Shown here piece after piece: positions 45,655 to 61,265 of a stretch of DNA of 64,000 nt. The position numbers were made by a program, and so were the translations under genes. The notes beneath the pieces are model-generated. The model made no database searches, was not told where the DNA came from, and saw only the letters and a list, made by a program, of their open reading frames with translations. This stretch comes from Cytobacillus sp. FSL H8-0458 (GTDB lineage Bacteria > Bacillota > Bacilli > Bacillales > Cytobacillaceae). Where the stretch lies: the NCBI RefSeq assembly GCF_038002165.1, contig NZ_JBBOBR010000001.1, forward strand, positions 2,480,001-2,544,000. Direction: 5' to 3'. The number at the start of each line of letters is the position of its first letter. The first letter of the stretch is position 1.

Positions 45655-46527
45655 CTATTCAATATTTTGAACCTGTTCCTTCATTTTTTCCAATAAACTC
45701 TTTATTTCTACCACTTCGGCAGCTATATCTGCACTATTTGCCTTGGAACCGATCGTATTGGCCTCCCGGTTCATTTCCTGCAGAATAAAGTCGAGCTTTC
45801 TTCCTGCCGGATCTGTAAGCTGAAGTGTATGCTCAAACTGGCTTATATGGCTTTGCAGCCTTATCAGTTCTTCACTGATATCCGCTTTATCAGCGAATAC
45901 CGCTACCTCTGTCAAAATTCTCGGCTCATCCACCTGGCCATCAAGAAATTCCTTCATACGCTTATGCAATCTTTCCTGGTAAAGCTGTGCAACCCTTGGT
46001 GCATACTCTCTCAGTTTGCTGACACTATTGGTTAAAAGACTAAGATGGCTGCGAAGATCTTTTTCCAGCTCATCGCCCTCTGCTTGCCTCATTTGCATTA
46101 AATGCAGGCATGCCTCTTCAGCAGCAGAAAGGACCAGCTGGCTCATTTCCTCATTGCCGGACTCTTTTTCTTCAATGCCAATTAATTCTTCGCGAATGAC
46201 ATCCCCGATGGATAGCTCCCTTTGAATTTGATACTTTGCTTGAATTGCAGTTATGTATTGATAATATTCATCTAATAGTTCCCAGTCAACATTTACTTTC
46301 CTGCTGGCCAGGACATCGCCGTCAATGGTGATAAAAACCTCGATTCTTCCTCTTTTGAGATGCTTATTAAGCTTTTTCTTTATTTTGTCTTCTATATGCA
46401 TCAGCTGTCTGGGCATTCTTATTTGAAATTCGGAAAAACGATGATTTACAGTTTTTATTTCAACCGTAATGGAGCCTTGCCCGAAATCTTTCTTGCTTCT
46501 GCCATAACCAGTCATGCTTACTGCCAT
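45655..46527 (-). CDS. yloC: YicC/YloC family endoribonuclease
   Basis: 290 aa. The family acts as an endoribonuclease; E. coli YicC cleaves small RNAs. The N-terminal signature SMTGYGRSKKDFGQGSITVE and the C-terminal DUF1732 part (LDFILQEMNREANTIGSKAN, then EVVEIKSLLEKMKEQVQNIE) are both intact. The middle is a long charged helix pair. Starts upstream of remA with a 60-nt gap. Confidence 0.93.
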   Translation of the reverse strand: MAVSMTGYGRSKKDFGQGSITVEIKTVNHRFSEFQIRMPRQLMHIEDKIKKKLNKHLKRGRIEVFITIDGDVLASRKVNVDWELLDEYYQYITAIQAKYQIQRELSIGDVIREELIGIEEKESGNEEMSQLVLSAAEEACLHLMQMRQAEGDELEKDLRSHLSLLTNSVSKLREYAPRVAQLYQERLHKRMKEFLDGQVDEPRILTEVAVFADKADISEELIRLQSHISQFEHTLQLTDPAGRKLDFILQEMNREANTIGSKANSADIAAEVVEIKSLLEKMKEQVQNIE

Positions 46528-46649
46528 TTCTCACACTTCCTTTTGGGAAAAGCACAGCTTATAAAAAGCACTTACTTTCAGTTAGCGGCATGATGCCTGT
46601 GCAGTTTATGTATAAAAACCAAGTAGTGATGGAGATTTATATGTTTGCG

Positions 46650-46690
46650 CAAAAAAGAAAGGTAATAGAGTTCTTCTCTACTACCTAAAG
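46650..46690 (-). terminator. Intrinsic terminator of yloB
   Basis: AGGTAGTAGAG and CTCTATTACCT pair (one G-U) around AAGAA, followed by TTCTTTTTTG on the minus strand, 15-20 nt beyond the yloB stop. Confidence 0.88.
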
Positions 46691-46704
46691 GATTATAACA
46701 TATT

Positions 46705-49383
46705 TTATTTTGTTTTTCTTGCCAAAAATGTGCCTGCCAGTAAAAATGTTGGAATGGCTGAGAGTCCTGTGATCATAAACCAGTCGCGCATTTCAATAGG
46801 GACAGTATGGAAAATTGGCTGAAGCGGCGGATAGTATATGACAATCAGCACTAAAACAAGGGAAGAGATGACTGCCCAGACTAAATATTTATTGCCAAAT
46901 GGATTTCTTGAGAACACGGATTTTTCACTGCGGCAATCAAATACATGAATCAGCTGAGCTATTACCAATGTGGCAAACGCTACTGTCTGTGCGTATGCAA
47001 GATGATCCGGATTTGCCCGGTAGGCAAAAATAAACGCCAGTAATGTCACAAGCCCAATTAAAAATCCTCTGGAAACCACTTTCCAGCCAAGCCCTCTTGA
47101 AAAGACACCTTCCTTAGGGCTCCTTGGCTTCCGCTTCATCACATTCTCCTCAGGCTGGTCAAGGCCCAGAGCCATTGCCGGAAGTCCATCCGTTACGAGG
47201 TTCACCCAGAGAATCTGAATTGGCACTAATGGCAGCGGAAGGGCTAGAAGCATAGCAAACAGCATAACCAGAATCTCACCAACATTTGATGCAAGCAAAT
47301 ACCTGATGAACTTGCGGATATTTTCGTATATATTTCTTCCTTCTTTTATCGCGGCTTTTATGGTAGCAAAATTATCATCAAGCAATACAAGTGCAGATGC
47401 CTCTTTAGCAACATCTGTGCCTGTAATGCCCATTGAAATGCCAATATCTGCTGCTTTAATGGCCGGAGCATCATTAACTCCATCACCTGTCATGGCAACG
47501 ATATGACCTCTATTCTGGAGAGCCTTGACAATTTTCAATTTGTGCTCAGGCGATACTCTGGCAAATACTGCGACATCCTCAACCACATCTTCAAGGTCTT
47601 CTACAGACATCTCTGCCAGGTCTTTGCCCTGAAGTACTTTCGAACCTTCTGTTAAAATCCCTAACTGTTTTGCAATGGCCTGTGCTGTAATCACATGATC
47701 TCCTGTGATCATGATCGTTTTGATTCCTGCTTCCCTGCATTCCTTGACTGCTTCTTTAACCTCCGTCCTTGGCGGATCAATCATCCCCTGCAGCCCGATA
47801 AACGTTAATCCCTTCTCCGCCTCTTTTTCATCAAGAATGACATTTTTAGATGGGATTTCTTTATAACCAATTGCGATGGTTCTTAATGCTTGTGAAGCCA
47901 GGTCTTCTATGGCCGCCTGAATTTCACCTGAAAGCTCCCTCGAAAGAATCTGCCGTCTTCCCTCCCAAAGAACCGATTCACTTTTCCCGACTAAGACATC
48001 GGGGGCACCTTTGGTAACAATAAATTGTCTTCCATTATGATCCTTTACCACAACACTCATCATTTTTCTGGCAGAGTCAAACGGAAACTCATTAATAATC
48101 TGAAATTGATTCAGCAGACTGCTCCTGTTATAGCCAGCTTTCATGGCTGCTACAAGGAGAGCACCTTCAGTTGGGTCACCGTCAATCACAAACTCATTAT
48201 TTTTCTGCTGTATTTCCGCATGGTTGCATAGCATGCCAAACATCAGCATCTGCTGGAGCGCTTTATCACTTTTCGGCTCAATTTGGCTCTCATTTCGATA
48301 AAACTGCCCTTGCGGCTCATACCCGACTCCATCTACTCTCCATTCTTTCCCTCCGCTCCAGAGATGGGTGACGGTCATTTTGTTTTGGGTCATGGTTCCG
48401 GTTTTGTCTGAACAAATAACAGACGCACATCCAAGTGTTTCAACTGCAGGAAGCTTCCGTACGATTGCCTTTTTCCTGATCATTCTTTGAACACCAAGCG
48501 AGAGCGCTACCGTGACAATGGCCGGCAGCCCTTCGGGAATTGCCGCAACAGCCAATGAGACACCAGCAAGGAACATTGTATATAATTCCTGTCCCTGTAT
48601 CACGCCTGCCGCAACGACGAGAACTGTAAGGAAAATCGCTGCCGTAATGAGGATTTTGCCGAGTTGTTCCAATCTCCGCTGAAGCGGTGTTGTCATGGTC
48701 TCGGCATTTTGCAGAAGATCAGCAATTTGTCCCATAGCGGTATTCATCCCTGTACCGACAACCACTCCCAATCCATTGCCGCGGGTCACCATTGTACCCA
48801 TAAAAGCCATATTTTCCATATCGCCAATAGCGAGGTTAGGCGTTTTCAGGGAACCGGTCCTCTTTTGAACAGGCAGCGACTCTCCCGTTAAAGCAGACTC
48901 CTCAATTTCAAGGCTATTGGATTCTACTATTCTTACATCTGCCCCCACTCTGTCGCCCGTGGAAAATTTAAGCAGATCCCCGACTGCCACTTCTTTAGAA
49001 GGAATTTTCTTCCACTCTCCATCCCGAAGAGCAATCACTTGGGGAGCGGATAACTCTTTAAGTGCACTTAGCGACTTTTCCGCTTTCCTTTCCTGAAAAA
49101 AGCCCAGAAACCCATTTATGATTACAATCGCAATAATGGCAATCGCATCAATATATTCACCAAGCAGCCCCGAAATCAAGGTGGCAGCTAATAAAACAAG
49201 AACCATGAAATCTTTAAATTGACTAAAAAATAAGAGTAAAGCAGACTGCTTTTCTCCCTCTTTCAATTCATTAAAGCCATATTGTTTGTGGCGTTTTTTT
49301 ACATCATCCTCTGTTAAGCCTGCCTTAATGTCTGTATTTAAGGCCTGCTCAACTTCCCTTTCATTCATTTCATGGAACTTCAT
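46705..49383 (-). CDS. yloB: Calcium-transporting P-type ATPase YloB
   Basis: 892 aa, SERCA-like P2A ATPase; B. subtilis YloB is a calcium pump linked to spores. The phosphorylation motif is CSDKTGTMTQNKM, the actuator loop ESALTGES, the hinge TGDGVNDAPAIK, and the ion-site helix VAAIPEGLPA. Ten membrane helices are expected. The start at 49383 gives the conserved N terminus MKFHEMNEREVEQA, but its AGGAGG lies 15 nt away. An in-frame ATG at 49425 has GGAGG 5 nt before it and would add 14 residues (MAFLKPQRRKCDVR). The start is therefore not settled. Confidence 0.93.
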   Translation of the reverse strand: MKFHEMNEREVEQALNTDIKAGLTEDDVKKRHKQYGFNELKEGEKQSALLLFFSQFKDFMVLVLLAATLISGLLGEYIDAIAIIAIVIINGFLGFFQERKAEKSLSALKELSAPQVIALRDGEWKKIPSKEVAVGDLLKFSTGDRVGADVRIVESNSLEIEESALTGESLPVQKRTGSLKTPNLAIGDMENMAFMGTMVTRGNGLGVVVGTGMNTAMGQIADLLQNAETMTTPLQRRLEQLGKILITAAIFLTVLVVAAGVIQGQELYTMFLAGVSLAVAAIPEGLPAIVTVALSLGVQRMIRKKAIVRKLPAVETLGCASVICSDKTGTMTQNKMTVTHLWSGGKEWRVDGVGYEPQGQFYRNESQIEPKSDKALQQMLMFGMLCNHAEIQQKNNEFVIDGDPTEGALLVAAMKAGYNRSSLLNQFQIINEFPFDSARKMMSVVVKDHNGRQFIVTKGAPDVLVGKSESVLWEGRRQILSRELSGEIQAAIEDLASQALRTIAIGYKEIPSKNVILDEKEAEKGLTFIGLQGMIDPPRTEVKEAVKECREAGIKTIMITGDHVITAQAIAKQLGILTEGSKVLQGKDLAEMSVEDLEDVVEDVAVFARVSPEHKLKIVKALQNRGHIVAMTGDGVNDAPAIKAADIGISMGITGTDVAKEASALVLLDDNFATIKAAIKEGRNIYENIRKFIRYLLASNVGEILVMLFAMLLALPLPLVPIQILWVNLVTDGLPAMALGLDQPEENVMKRKPRSPKEGVFSRGLGWKVVSRGFLIGLVTLLAFIFAYRANPDHLAYAQTVAFATLVIAQLIHVFDCRSEKSVFSRNPFGNKYLVWAVISSLVLVLIVIYYPPLQPIFHTVPIEMRDWFMITGLSAIPTFLLAGTFLARKTK

Positions 49384-49423
49384 CCGGACATCACACTTCC
49401 TCCTTTGTGGTTTGAGAAAAGCC

Positions 49424-49477
49424 ATGAGTGCCTCCGGTGCAGGGAATAAACCGAAAAAGAATCCCGTAAGCACTCAC
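49424..49477 (-). promoter_or_regulatory. Leader hairpin covering an alternative yloB start
   Basis: GTGAGTGC (49477-49470) pairs with GCACTCAT (49431-49424), and GGGAT pairs with ATTCC inside. The 3' arm contains the ATG at 49425 and touches GGAGG, so the fold would hide that start. Just downstream AGGAGG is correctly spaced (7 nt) for a three-codon frame, Met-Ser-Gly-stop, whose ATGA overlaps the yloB ATG at 49383. Confidence 0.45.
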
Positions 49478-49605
49478 TGCCAGACTTTAAAGAGAATCCG
49501 CCAAATGGCAGATTATCCTCTACTGCTAAATTAAGGCAGAGTTGTCCAATCTCACTCTAAAGAAAGCATATTCAGCCCTGTCCAAAAAAATGCTATTATT
49601 AAAAA

Positions 49606-49727
49606 GAAAAGCGGAAGGCGCCCGCTTATCGGCGACAAGCATAAGACGAGCCGGCATGAAGGTTGTTTTTAACCTTCTTGACGGATTGGCTTATGACCTC
49701 GAGCCGATGGCGCCCGGAGCTAGACAG
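49606..49727. repeat. Long copy of structured intergenic repeat
   Basis: About 122 bp, from AGAAAAGCGGAAGGCGCC to GGCGCCCGGAGCTAGACAG. Nested stems: GGCGCC/GGCGCC, ATCGGC/GCCGAT, CATAAG/CTTATG, CCG/CGG and apical GAAGGTT/AACCTTC with a TGTTTTT loop. It shares the blocks around CATAAG and CTTATG with the copy at 12126-12240. It fills part of the 49384-49846 gene-free gap upstream of rqcH. Confidence 0.85.
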
Positions 49728-49732
49728 TATTA

Positions 49733-49757
49733 GAAAGCGGAAGCTCCTTGCATATAG
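49733..49757. repeat. Solo left-end fragment of the same repeat family
   Basis: AGAAAGCGGAAGCTCCTTGC follows 6 nt after the full copy and matches a left terminus again, without a right end. It suggests a second, truncated insertion next to the first. Confidence 0.4.
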
Positions 49758-49846
49758 ATAACCAAGCATTAAAACTTGATTTTTACTCAATAAATGAAAG
49801 AATATTGTATATCTAATGTAATTTTTATAGAAGAGGATGTTCTAAT

Positions 49847-51562
49847 ATGTCATTTGATGGTTTGTTCACAAGAGCTATGACGAAAGAGCTTATAGATGTT
49901 TTAAAGGGCGGCAGAATCAATAAGATTCAGCAGCCATATAAAAATGAAATCATTTTAGTTGTGCGGGCAAACGGGAAGAATCACAGGCTTTTGCTGTCAG
50001 CCCATCCAAGCTACGCGAGAGTCCAGCTGACGAATGAAACACACGAAAACCCTTCAGAGCCCCCGATGTTCTGCATGCTTTTAAGAAAGCACCTGGAAGG
50101 CTACATACTTGAAGATGTCCATCAAATCGGGCTTGACCGTATAATCGTGTTTGAGGTGAAAGGCAGGAATGAGATTGGCGATACATCCTATAAACAGCTG
50201 ATTGTTGAGATTATGGGCAGGCACAGCAACATTACGCTGGTGGATAAATCCCGCAACATCATTCTCGACAGCATCAAACATGTTTCTTTTGCCGTTAATA
50301 GCCATCGTGCGATTTTGCCCGGACAGGAGTATATACTCCCTCCATCTCAGGATAAAATGAATCCCTTCGAGGCGGATGAAGAAGCTATACTGCGTAAGAT
50401 TGATTTCAACAGCGGGAAAGTTGATAAACAGCTAGTGGCGGGCTTCTCCGGAATCTCACCGCTTTTTGCAAAAGAAGTGATGCACCATGCAGGTCTTGTA
50501 AACAGGACAACTGTTCCTAAGAGTTTCCAGCATTTTATTGACTTGCTGAAAGTCCATAGAATAAGGCCGGCCATTACAGAAGGGGAAAATAAAGAAAGCT
50601 TTTATTTATTGCCTCTTCAGCATTTAAAAGGGGAAAGCCGGGAGTTTAATTCCCTGAGTGAAATGCTGGACCGCTTTTATTTTGGCAAAGCCGAAAGAGA
50701 CCGGGTCAAACAGCAATCCAATGATCTTGAACGGTTTATAGTAAATGAAAAAGAAAAGAATGAGAAGAAAATTGAAAAGCTGAAAAGGACCCTTCATGAA
50801 GCGGAAAATGCCGATAAACATCAATTATATGGGGAATTGATCACGGCAAATATTTATGCCATTCAAAAGGGTATGAAGGAAGCTGAAGTCGTCAATTATT
50901 ACGATGAAAATGGCGCTTCTGTGATGATTCCTTTGGATCCTCAAAAGACTCCTTCGGAGAATGCACAAAAGTATTTTACAAGATACCAAAAAGCAAAGAA
51001 TGCCGTAATTGCAGTAAAAGAGCAAATTAAAAAGGCAGAAGAAGAAGCGGCATACTTCGAGTCTCTTCTTCAGCAAGTAGAAACGGCATCAACAAGAGAC
51101 ATTGCCGAAATAAGAGAAGAGCTTGCAGAAGGCGGTTATATTCGTGAAAGGCAGAAGCGGGGAAACAAGAAACAGCAAAACCTAAAGCCTGTTTTGGACC
51201 GTTATACTGCCACTGACGGAACGGAAATTCTAGTCGGGAAAAACAACAAGCAAAATGACTATTTAACGAACAAATTAGCCGGAAGGGATGAAATCTGGCT
51301 GCATACAAAAGATATCCCCGGTTCACATGTGGTGATTCGAAGCAAGGAACCGGCAGAAGACACAATTCTTGAAGCTGCATCCCTCGCAGCTTACTTCAGC
51401 AAGGCACGCAATTCCAGTTCCGTACCTGTTGACTTCACCCAAGTCAGGCACGTGAAAAAGCCAAGCGGCGCGAAACCTGGATTTGTCATATATGACAATC
51501 AGCAGACTGTTTACGTTACGCCTGATGAAGAAACGGTTCTGTCCTTAAAACAAAATCTTTAA
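49847..51562 (+). CDS. rqcH: Ribosome-associated quality control factor RqcH
   Basis: 571 aa NFACT-family protein (YloA). It binds stalled 50S-peptidyl-tRNA complexes and recruits alanyl-tRNA to add C-terminal alanine tails. The NFACT-N domain (1-180) has the key Asp97-Arg98 pair in HQIGLDRII, matching the residues needed in B. subtilis. A helix-hairpin-helix and long coiled coil (about 270-410) and a C-terminal NFACT-R domain follow ([18 protein letters not shown]). It is on the plus strand, convergent with the pyr operon. GAGGATG precedes the start. Confidence 0.97.
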   Translation: MSFDGLFTRAMTKELIDVLKGGRINKIQQPYKNEIILVVRANGKNHRLLLSAHPSYARVQLTNETHENPSEPPMFCMLLRKHLEGYILEDVHQIGLDRIIVFEVKGRNEIGDTSYKQLIVEIMGRHSNITLVDKSRNIILDSIKHVSFAVNSHRAILPGQEYILPPSQDKMNPFEADEEAILRKIDFNSGKVDKQLVAGFSGISPLFAKEVMHHAGLVNRTTVPKSFQHFIDLLKVHRIRPAITEGENKESFYLLPLQHLKGESREFNSLSEMLDRFYFGKAERDRVKQQSNDLERFIVNEKEKNEKKIEKLKRTLHEAENADKHQLYGELITANIYAIQKGMKEAEVVNYYDENGASVMIPLDPQKTPSENAQKYFTRYQKAKNAVIAVKEQIKKAEEEAAYFESLLQQVETASTRDIAEIREELAEGGYIRERQKRGNKKQQNLKPVLDRYTATDGTEILVGKNNKQNDYLTNKLAGRDEIWLHTKDIPGSHVVIRSKEPAEDTILEAASLAAYFSKARNSSSVPVDFTQVRHVKKPSGAKPGFVIYDNQQTVYVTPDEETVLSLKQNL

Positions 51563-51569
51563 ATAAATG

Positions 51570-51600
51570 AAAAAAGCAAGCTCCGATGCTTGCTTTCTTC
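51570..51600. terminator. Bidirectional terminator between rqcH and pyrE
   Basis: AAGCAAGC and GCTTGCTT form an 8-bp stem around TCCGAT, with AAAA on the left and TTTCTTC on the right. It serves the convergent ends of rqcH and the pyr operon. Confidence 0.88.
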
Positions 51601-51606
51601 ATTTGG

Positions 51607-52231
51607 CTAAACCTGAGATACTTTTCCCCACTCAGCAGGGTCTTTTCGCCATTCAACCAGCTTCTTCATATCCTCTTCCTTGATAAAGCTCTTTTCAACT
51701 GCTGCTTCTGTCATAGCTTCAATATCAGTCAGAGTATATGCTTCAATTTTCTCTTCGGCCAGCATTTGTTTTCCTTTTTCAAGCTGGTATGTGAAGATGG
51801 CCGCCACACCCAGCACTTCACAGCCTGCTTCTCTTAAAGCCTTGACAGCAGTAATCGCACTTCCACCTGTTGAGATCAGGTCTTCTACAACAACAACCTT
51901 CTGGCCTTTATTTGCTTGACCTTCAATTTGCTTTCCTTTTCCATGGCCCTTTGCCTTGGAACGAACATAGCACATTGGCAGTTCCATAATGTCACTGACC
52001 CAGGCTGCATGAGGAATGCCCGCTGTGGCAGTCCCAGCAATTAGTTCTGCTTCAGGAAATTTATCCAGAATTATAGTTTGAAGACCGGCAGCAATTTCTT
52101 TTCTGACTTCAGGATAAGACAGTGTCAGACGGTTATCACAATAGATTGGGGCACGCAGTCCTGAAGACCAAGTAAAGGGATCGTTTGGGTTTAATGCTAC
52201 AGCCTTAATATCCAGTAATTTTTCTGCTATT

Positions 52232-52242
<11 letters not shown>
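51607..52242 (-). CDS. pyrE: Orotate phosphoribosyltransferase
   Basis: 211 aa. Converts orotate and PRPP to OMP. PRPP-binding loop is [18 protein letters not shown]. The N-terminal helix [20 protein letters not shown] and the catalytic loop segment [13 protein letters not shown] are typical. It is the last gene of the pyr operon and overlaps pyrF by 11 nt. Confidence 0.97.
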
Positions 52243-54633
<2,391 letters not shown>

Positions 54634-54637
<4 letters not shown>

Positions 54638-57600
54638 GATAAAACCGCCTCCCGGACTTCTTCTGGCTTATCCATCGGGTCTGCTGAAAAATTCATTGAT
54701 TCGATAACTTGAAGAATTGCTTCTGCCGTATCAAGTGAGGTTAGGCATGGCACACCATTTTCCACAGATTCGCGGCGGATGCGGAAGCCATCTCTGGCAG
54801 GCTGTTTTCCTTTTGTTAGAGTATTAATAACAAATTGGGCTTCGCCATTTTTTATGACATCCAGAAGGTTTGGCCCTTCTGACCCGATTTTCCCAGTCAC
54901 TTTTACAGGAATGCCTTCAGTTTGCAGGAATAAAGCCGTTCCGCTTGTCGCCATTAGCCTGTAGCCGATGGATACGAATCTTTTTGCCAGCTGCAGAGCT
55001 TCTTCCTTATCCTTGTCGGCGACAGTCATTAGTACAGTTCCAAAAGGCTGGATTTTCATGCCGGAAGCAACAAGGCCTTTATAAAGGGCTTTTTCAAGCG
55101 TGGAATCTTTCCCCATAACTTCACCGGTTGACTTCATTTCAGGCCCTAAAGTGATGTCTACTCTTCTTAATTTCGCGAAAGAGAACACCGGCACTTTTAC
55201 GAACACGCCTTTTCTCTCCGGAACAAGGCCGGATCCAAAGCCCTGCTGTGCAAGAGTTTGGCCCATGATAACCTTTGTGGCGATTTTAGCCATTGGCACA
55301 TTTGTAATCTTGCTCAAGAACGGAACGGTCCGGCTTGAACGCGGGTTGACTTCCAGTACATATACTTCCCCTTTAGCCACTACATACTGGATATTTAGCA
55401 GACCTATAATACCAAGGCCCTTAGCCATCTTCTCCGTATACTCAACAAGCTTGTCTTTAATTGCTTCTGAAACATTTTGTGGAGGATAGACCGCAATGGA
55501 ATCACCTGAGTGTACTCCAGCTCTTTCAATATGCTCCATGATGCCCGGGATGAGCACATTTTCCCCATCCGAAATGGCGTCTACTTCAATCTCCTTCCCA
55601 GTCAGATACCGGTCGATTAATACTGGATGCTCCGGATTCACTTTTACAGCGTTTTCCATATAATGCAGAAGCTCTGCTTCTTTATAAACTATCTCCATGG
55701 CTCTTCCGCCAAGTACATATGATGGACGGACAACCACTGGATAACCGATTTCACCGGCAATCGCTACTGCCTGCTCCACAGATAGGGCAGTCTTTCCTTT
55801 TGGCATCGGAATGCCCAGCTCTGCAAGGGCATTCTCAAATTTATCACGGTCTTCTGCCCGGTCTAAGTTTTCAAGAGAAGTTCCGAGAATTTTCACTCCT
55901 CTTTTTACCAGATCTGCTGCAAGATTAATAGCCGTTTGTCCGCCAAATTGCACTACTACACCTTCCGGCTTCTCAAGATCGATAATGTGCATGACATCTT
56001 CAATTGTTAGCGGCTCAAAATAGAGCTTATCGGAGATGCTAAAGTCAGTAGAGACTGTTTCAGGATTATTATTAATAATGATTGCTTCATATCCTGCTTC
56101 CTTGATTGCCCATACTGCGTGGACAGTTGAGTAGTCAAACTCTACTCCCTGGCCAATCCGGATTGGACCTGAACCCAGAACAACCACACTTTTACGGCCA
56201 GTTACAACCGATTCGTTCTCATCTTCGTATGTTCCATAGAAATACGGTGTTTCAGATTCAAATTCTGCTGCACATGTATCAACCATTTTATAAACCGGTA
56301 CAATTGCATGTTCTTTTCTCCAGCTGTATACTTCCATTTCATTTGAATCCCACAGCCTGGCAATTACCAGATCGGCAAAGCCCATTTCCTTTGCAGCTTT
56401 CCCTGTTTCAGGGTCAAAAGGATTGTCTGTTAATACACTCTCAAAATCTACGATTTTCTTAATCTTATGAAGGAAGAATAAATCAATCCTGCTCCATTCA
56501 TGGATCGTCTCGATGGTGACTCCCCTTCTGATGGCTTCTCCGATATAAAACAAACGTTCATCCCCTGCTTTACGGATCCGCTTTTCGATCAATTCATTAG
56601 AAATTTGGTCCGCGTCCTTCAGCTCAAGATGATAAACGTTTGCTTCAAGTGAACGGACTGCTTTCAGCAAAGATTCTTCAAATGTGCGCCCTATCGCCAT
56701 TACTTCACCTGTAGCCTTCATTTGGGTTCCAAGCGAACGGTTCGCCGATTCGAATTTATCAAACGGCCAGCGCGGAATTTTTGAGACAATATAATCCAAT
56801 GCCGGTTCAAAGCAGGCATATGTTTTCCCTGTCACTGGATTCATCATTTCATCAAGTGTCAGCCCCACCGCTATTTTGGCTGCCAATTTGGCAATCGGAT
56901 AACCTGTTGCCTTTGATGCCAGCGCAGATGAACGGCTTACACGCGGGTTAACTTCGATGATGTAATAATTGAAGCTATCCGGATCAAGCGCCAGCTGCAC
57001 ATTGCATCCCCCTTCAATTTCGAGAGCGCGGATAATTTTTAATGAAGTGTTTCTCAGCAGCTGATACTCACGATCACTCAAAGTTTGGCTGGGGGCTACA
57101 ACGATTGAATCTCCGGTATGGACCCCTACAGGATCAAAATTTTCCATATTGCAGACAACAATCGCATTGTCATTGGAGTCCCGCATCACTTCATACTCGA
57201 TTTCCTTAAAGCCTGCAATGCTCTTTTCAAGCAAACACTGTGTAACAGGGCTATTCTTTAAGCCGCCCGTCACAATTTCAATTAACTCTTCTTCATCGTG
57301 GCAGATTCCCCCGCCTGTTCCCCCTAATGTAAAAGCAGGGCGTACAATAACCGGATATCCAATCCTATTTACAAACTCATATGCTTCATCCAGGTTATGA
57401 ATAATTTCACTTTCAGGCACCGGCTCGCCAAGCTCATTCATCAAGTTTCTGAAAAGATCCCGGTCTTCCGCTTTTTGGATAGCTGATAATTTTGTACCGA
57501 GGATTTCAACCCCGCATTCTTCCAAGACACCTGATTCCGCAAGCTCTACTGCCAGGTTTAATCCCGTCTGTCCCCCCAGAGTTGGAACTAGCGCATCAGG

Positions 57601-57846
57601 GCGTTCTTTTCGGATAATGCGGCTGACGAATTCCAGCGTAAGCGGCTCTATATATACCGCGTCAGCAATCTCAGTATCTGTCATAATGGTAGCAGGATTT
57701 GAGTTTACAAGAATTACGCGGTAGCCTTCCTCTTTCAATGCAATGCAGGCCTGTGTGCCGGCATAATCAAACTCTGCTGCCTGCCCGATGACAATTGGCC
57801 CTGATCCGATAACTAAAATACTTTTTATATCTGTACGCTTTGGCAT
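54634..57846 (-). CDS. pyrAB: Carbamoyl-phosphate synthase large subunit (pyrimidine-specific)
   Basis: 1070 aa. Uses ammonia from PyrAA, bicarbonate and two ATP to make carbamoyl phosphate. Two homologous ATP-grasp halves are seen: first half [20 protein letters not shown] and [14 protein letters not shown], second half [22 protein letters not shown]-terminal MGS-like allosteric domain covers about 930-1070. It overlaps carA by 22 nt. The arginine-specific isoenzyme would be elsewhere. Confidence 0.97.
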
Positions 57847-58927
57847 GCTGCAGCACCTTCCTCTTTATGTGATTCAATCAATTGCAAGAATTGTTCAAAT
57901 AATCCGTTTGCATCCTCAGGTCCCGGTGAAGCTTCAGGATGATATTGCACGGTGAATGCAGGGACTTCTTTATGCTTTAAGCCTTCAATTGTTCCATCGT
58001 TTAAGGCGATATGTGTTACTTCAAGTGGAGTACCTGTAATTGAATTTTCTTCTACTGAATATCCATGGTTTTGAGATGTTAAAGCGACTTTTCCGGTTTG
58101 CAGATCTTTTACCGGATGGTTTGAACCGCGATGGCCGAATTTCAATTTTTCTGTATTGGCACCGCAAGCAAGGGCAAAAAGCTGATGTCCCAGGCAAATT
58201 CCGAAAATCGGTACTTTTCCCAACAGACCTTTAATCATTGTGATGGCTTCCGGGACATCTTTCGGGTCTCCAGGGCCATTGGAAAGCATAACTCCATCCG
58301 GGCTCATGCTGAGTATTTCTTCAGCTGCTGTATTATAAGGCACAACAATCACATCACAATCCCGTTTGTTCAATTCTCTTAAGATCCCGTGTTTCATGCC
58401 GAAATCCACAAGGACTACCCTTCTGCCGCGGCCAGGGCTTGGATATGGTCTCTTAGTCGACACTTGCTTTACCTGATCGTTGCGAAGCTTTGTTGCCCGC
58501 AGCTTTTCAACTATTAATTCCGGGCTTTCACTCATGCTGCAGATAGCACCTTTCAAAGTTCCATGCTGTCTGATAATTCTTGTTAATTTCCTGGTATCAA
58601 TTCCGGATATTCCAGGGATATTTTTCATCTTAAAATATTCATCAATGGATTGTTCATTTCTCCAGTTTGAAGGAAACTCGCAAGCTTCTTTGACAATGAA
58701 GCCGGAGATTGCCGGGGAGATCGATTCAAAATCATCTCTGTTTATCCCATAATTTCCGATTAAAGGGTATGTCAAGGTTACAATCTGTCCGCAGTAGGAA
58801 GGGTCAGACAGGATTTCCTGATAACCCGTCATTCCTGTATTGAATACTACTTCTCCTATCGAATTCGTATCACTGCCGAATCCCTTTCCAATAAAAATTG
58901 TTCCGTCTTCCAGAATCAGCTGTTTTT

Positions 58928-58931
<4 letters not shown>
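57825..58931 (-). CDS. pyrAA: Carbamoyl-phosphate synthase small subunit (pyrimidine-specific)
   Basis: 368 aa. Hydrolyses glutamine and channels ammonia to PyrAB. The class I amidotransferase triad is visible: Cys in [15 protein letters not shown], His and Glu in [12 protein letters not shown]. The N-terminal domain has [23 protein letters not shown] at 58931 overlaps the pyrC stop (ATGA), with GAGGGAG upstream; an ATG eight codons earlier is less likely. Confidence 0.96.
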
Positions 58932-61118
<2,187 letters not shown>

Positions 61119-61132
61119 TTATCCTCCTCTTC

Positions 61133-61262
61133 AAAAAAAGCACCCTGCCGATTTGGTCAGGGTGCTGCAAAGTTGAGGCAGCCGGATATACGGATACACT
61201 GATACCGTATAGCCAGGTTTGCCGCCAACACCCTTTTAAGCCTCTCGGGACTTAGTTAAAAA
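61133..61262 (-). promoter_or_regulatory. PyrR attenuator 3 (pyrP-pyrB)
   Basis: On the minus strand the PyrR-binding loop core AAGTCCCGAGAGGCTTAAAA (61255-61236) is followed by the intrinsic terminator AGCACCCTGACC/GGCAGGGTGCT (61166-61139) and TTTTTT. UMP-bound PyrR would stabilise the anti-antiterminator and let the terminator form. Confidence 0.93.
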
Positions 61263-61265
61263 GCA

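Noticed and set aside
49384-49500. yybP-ykoY type manganese riboswitch upstream of yloB
   Set aside because: Such switches precede some calcium/manganese P-type ATPases, but the required conserved loops are not present here.
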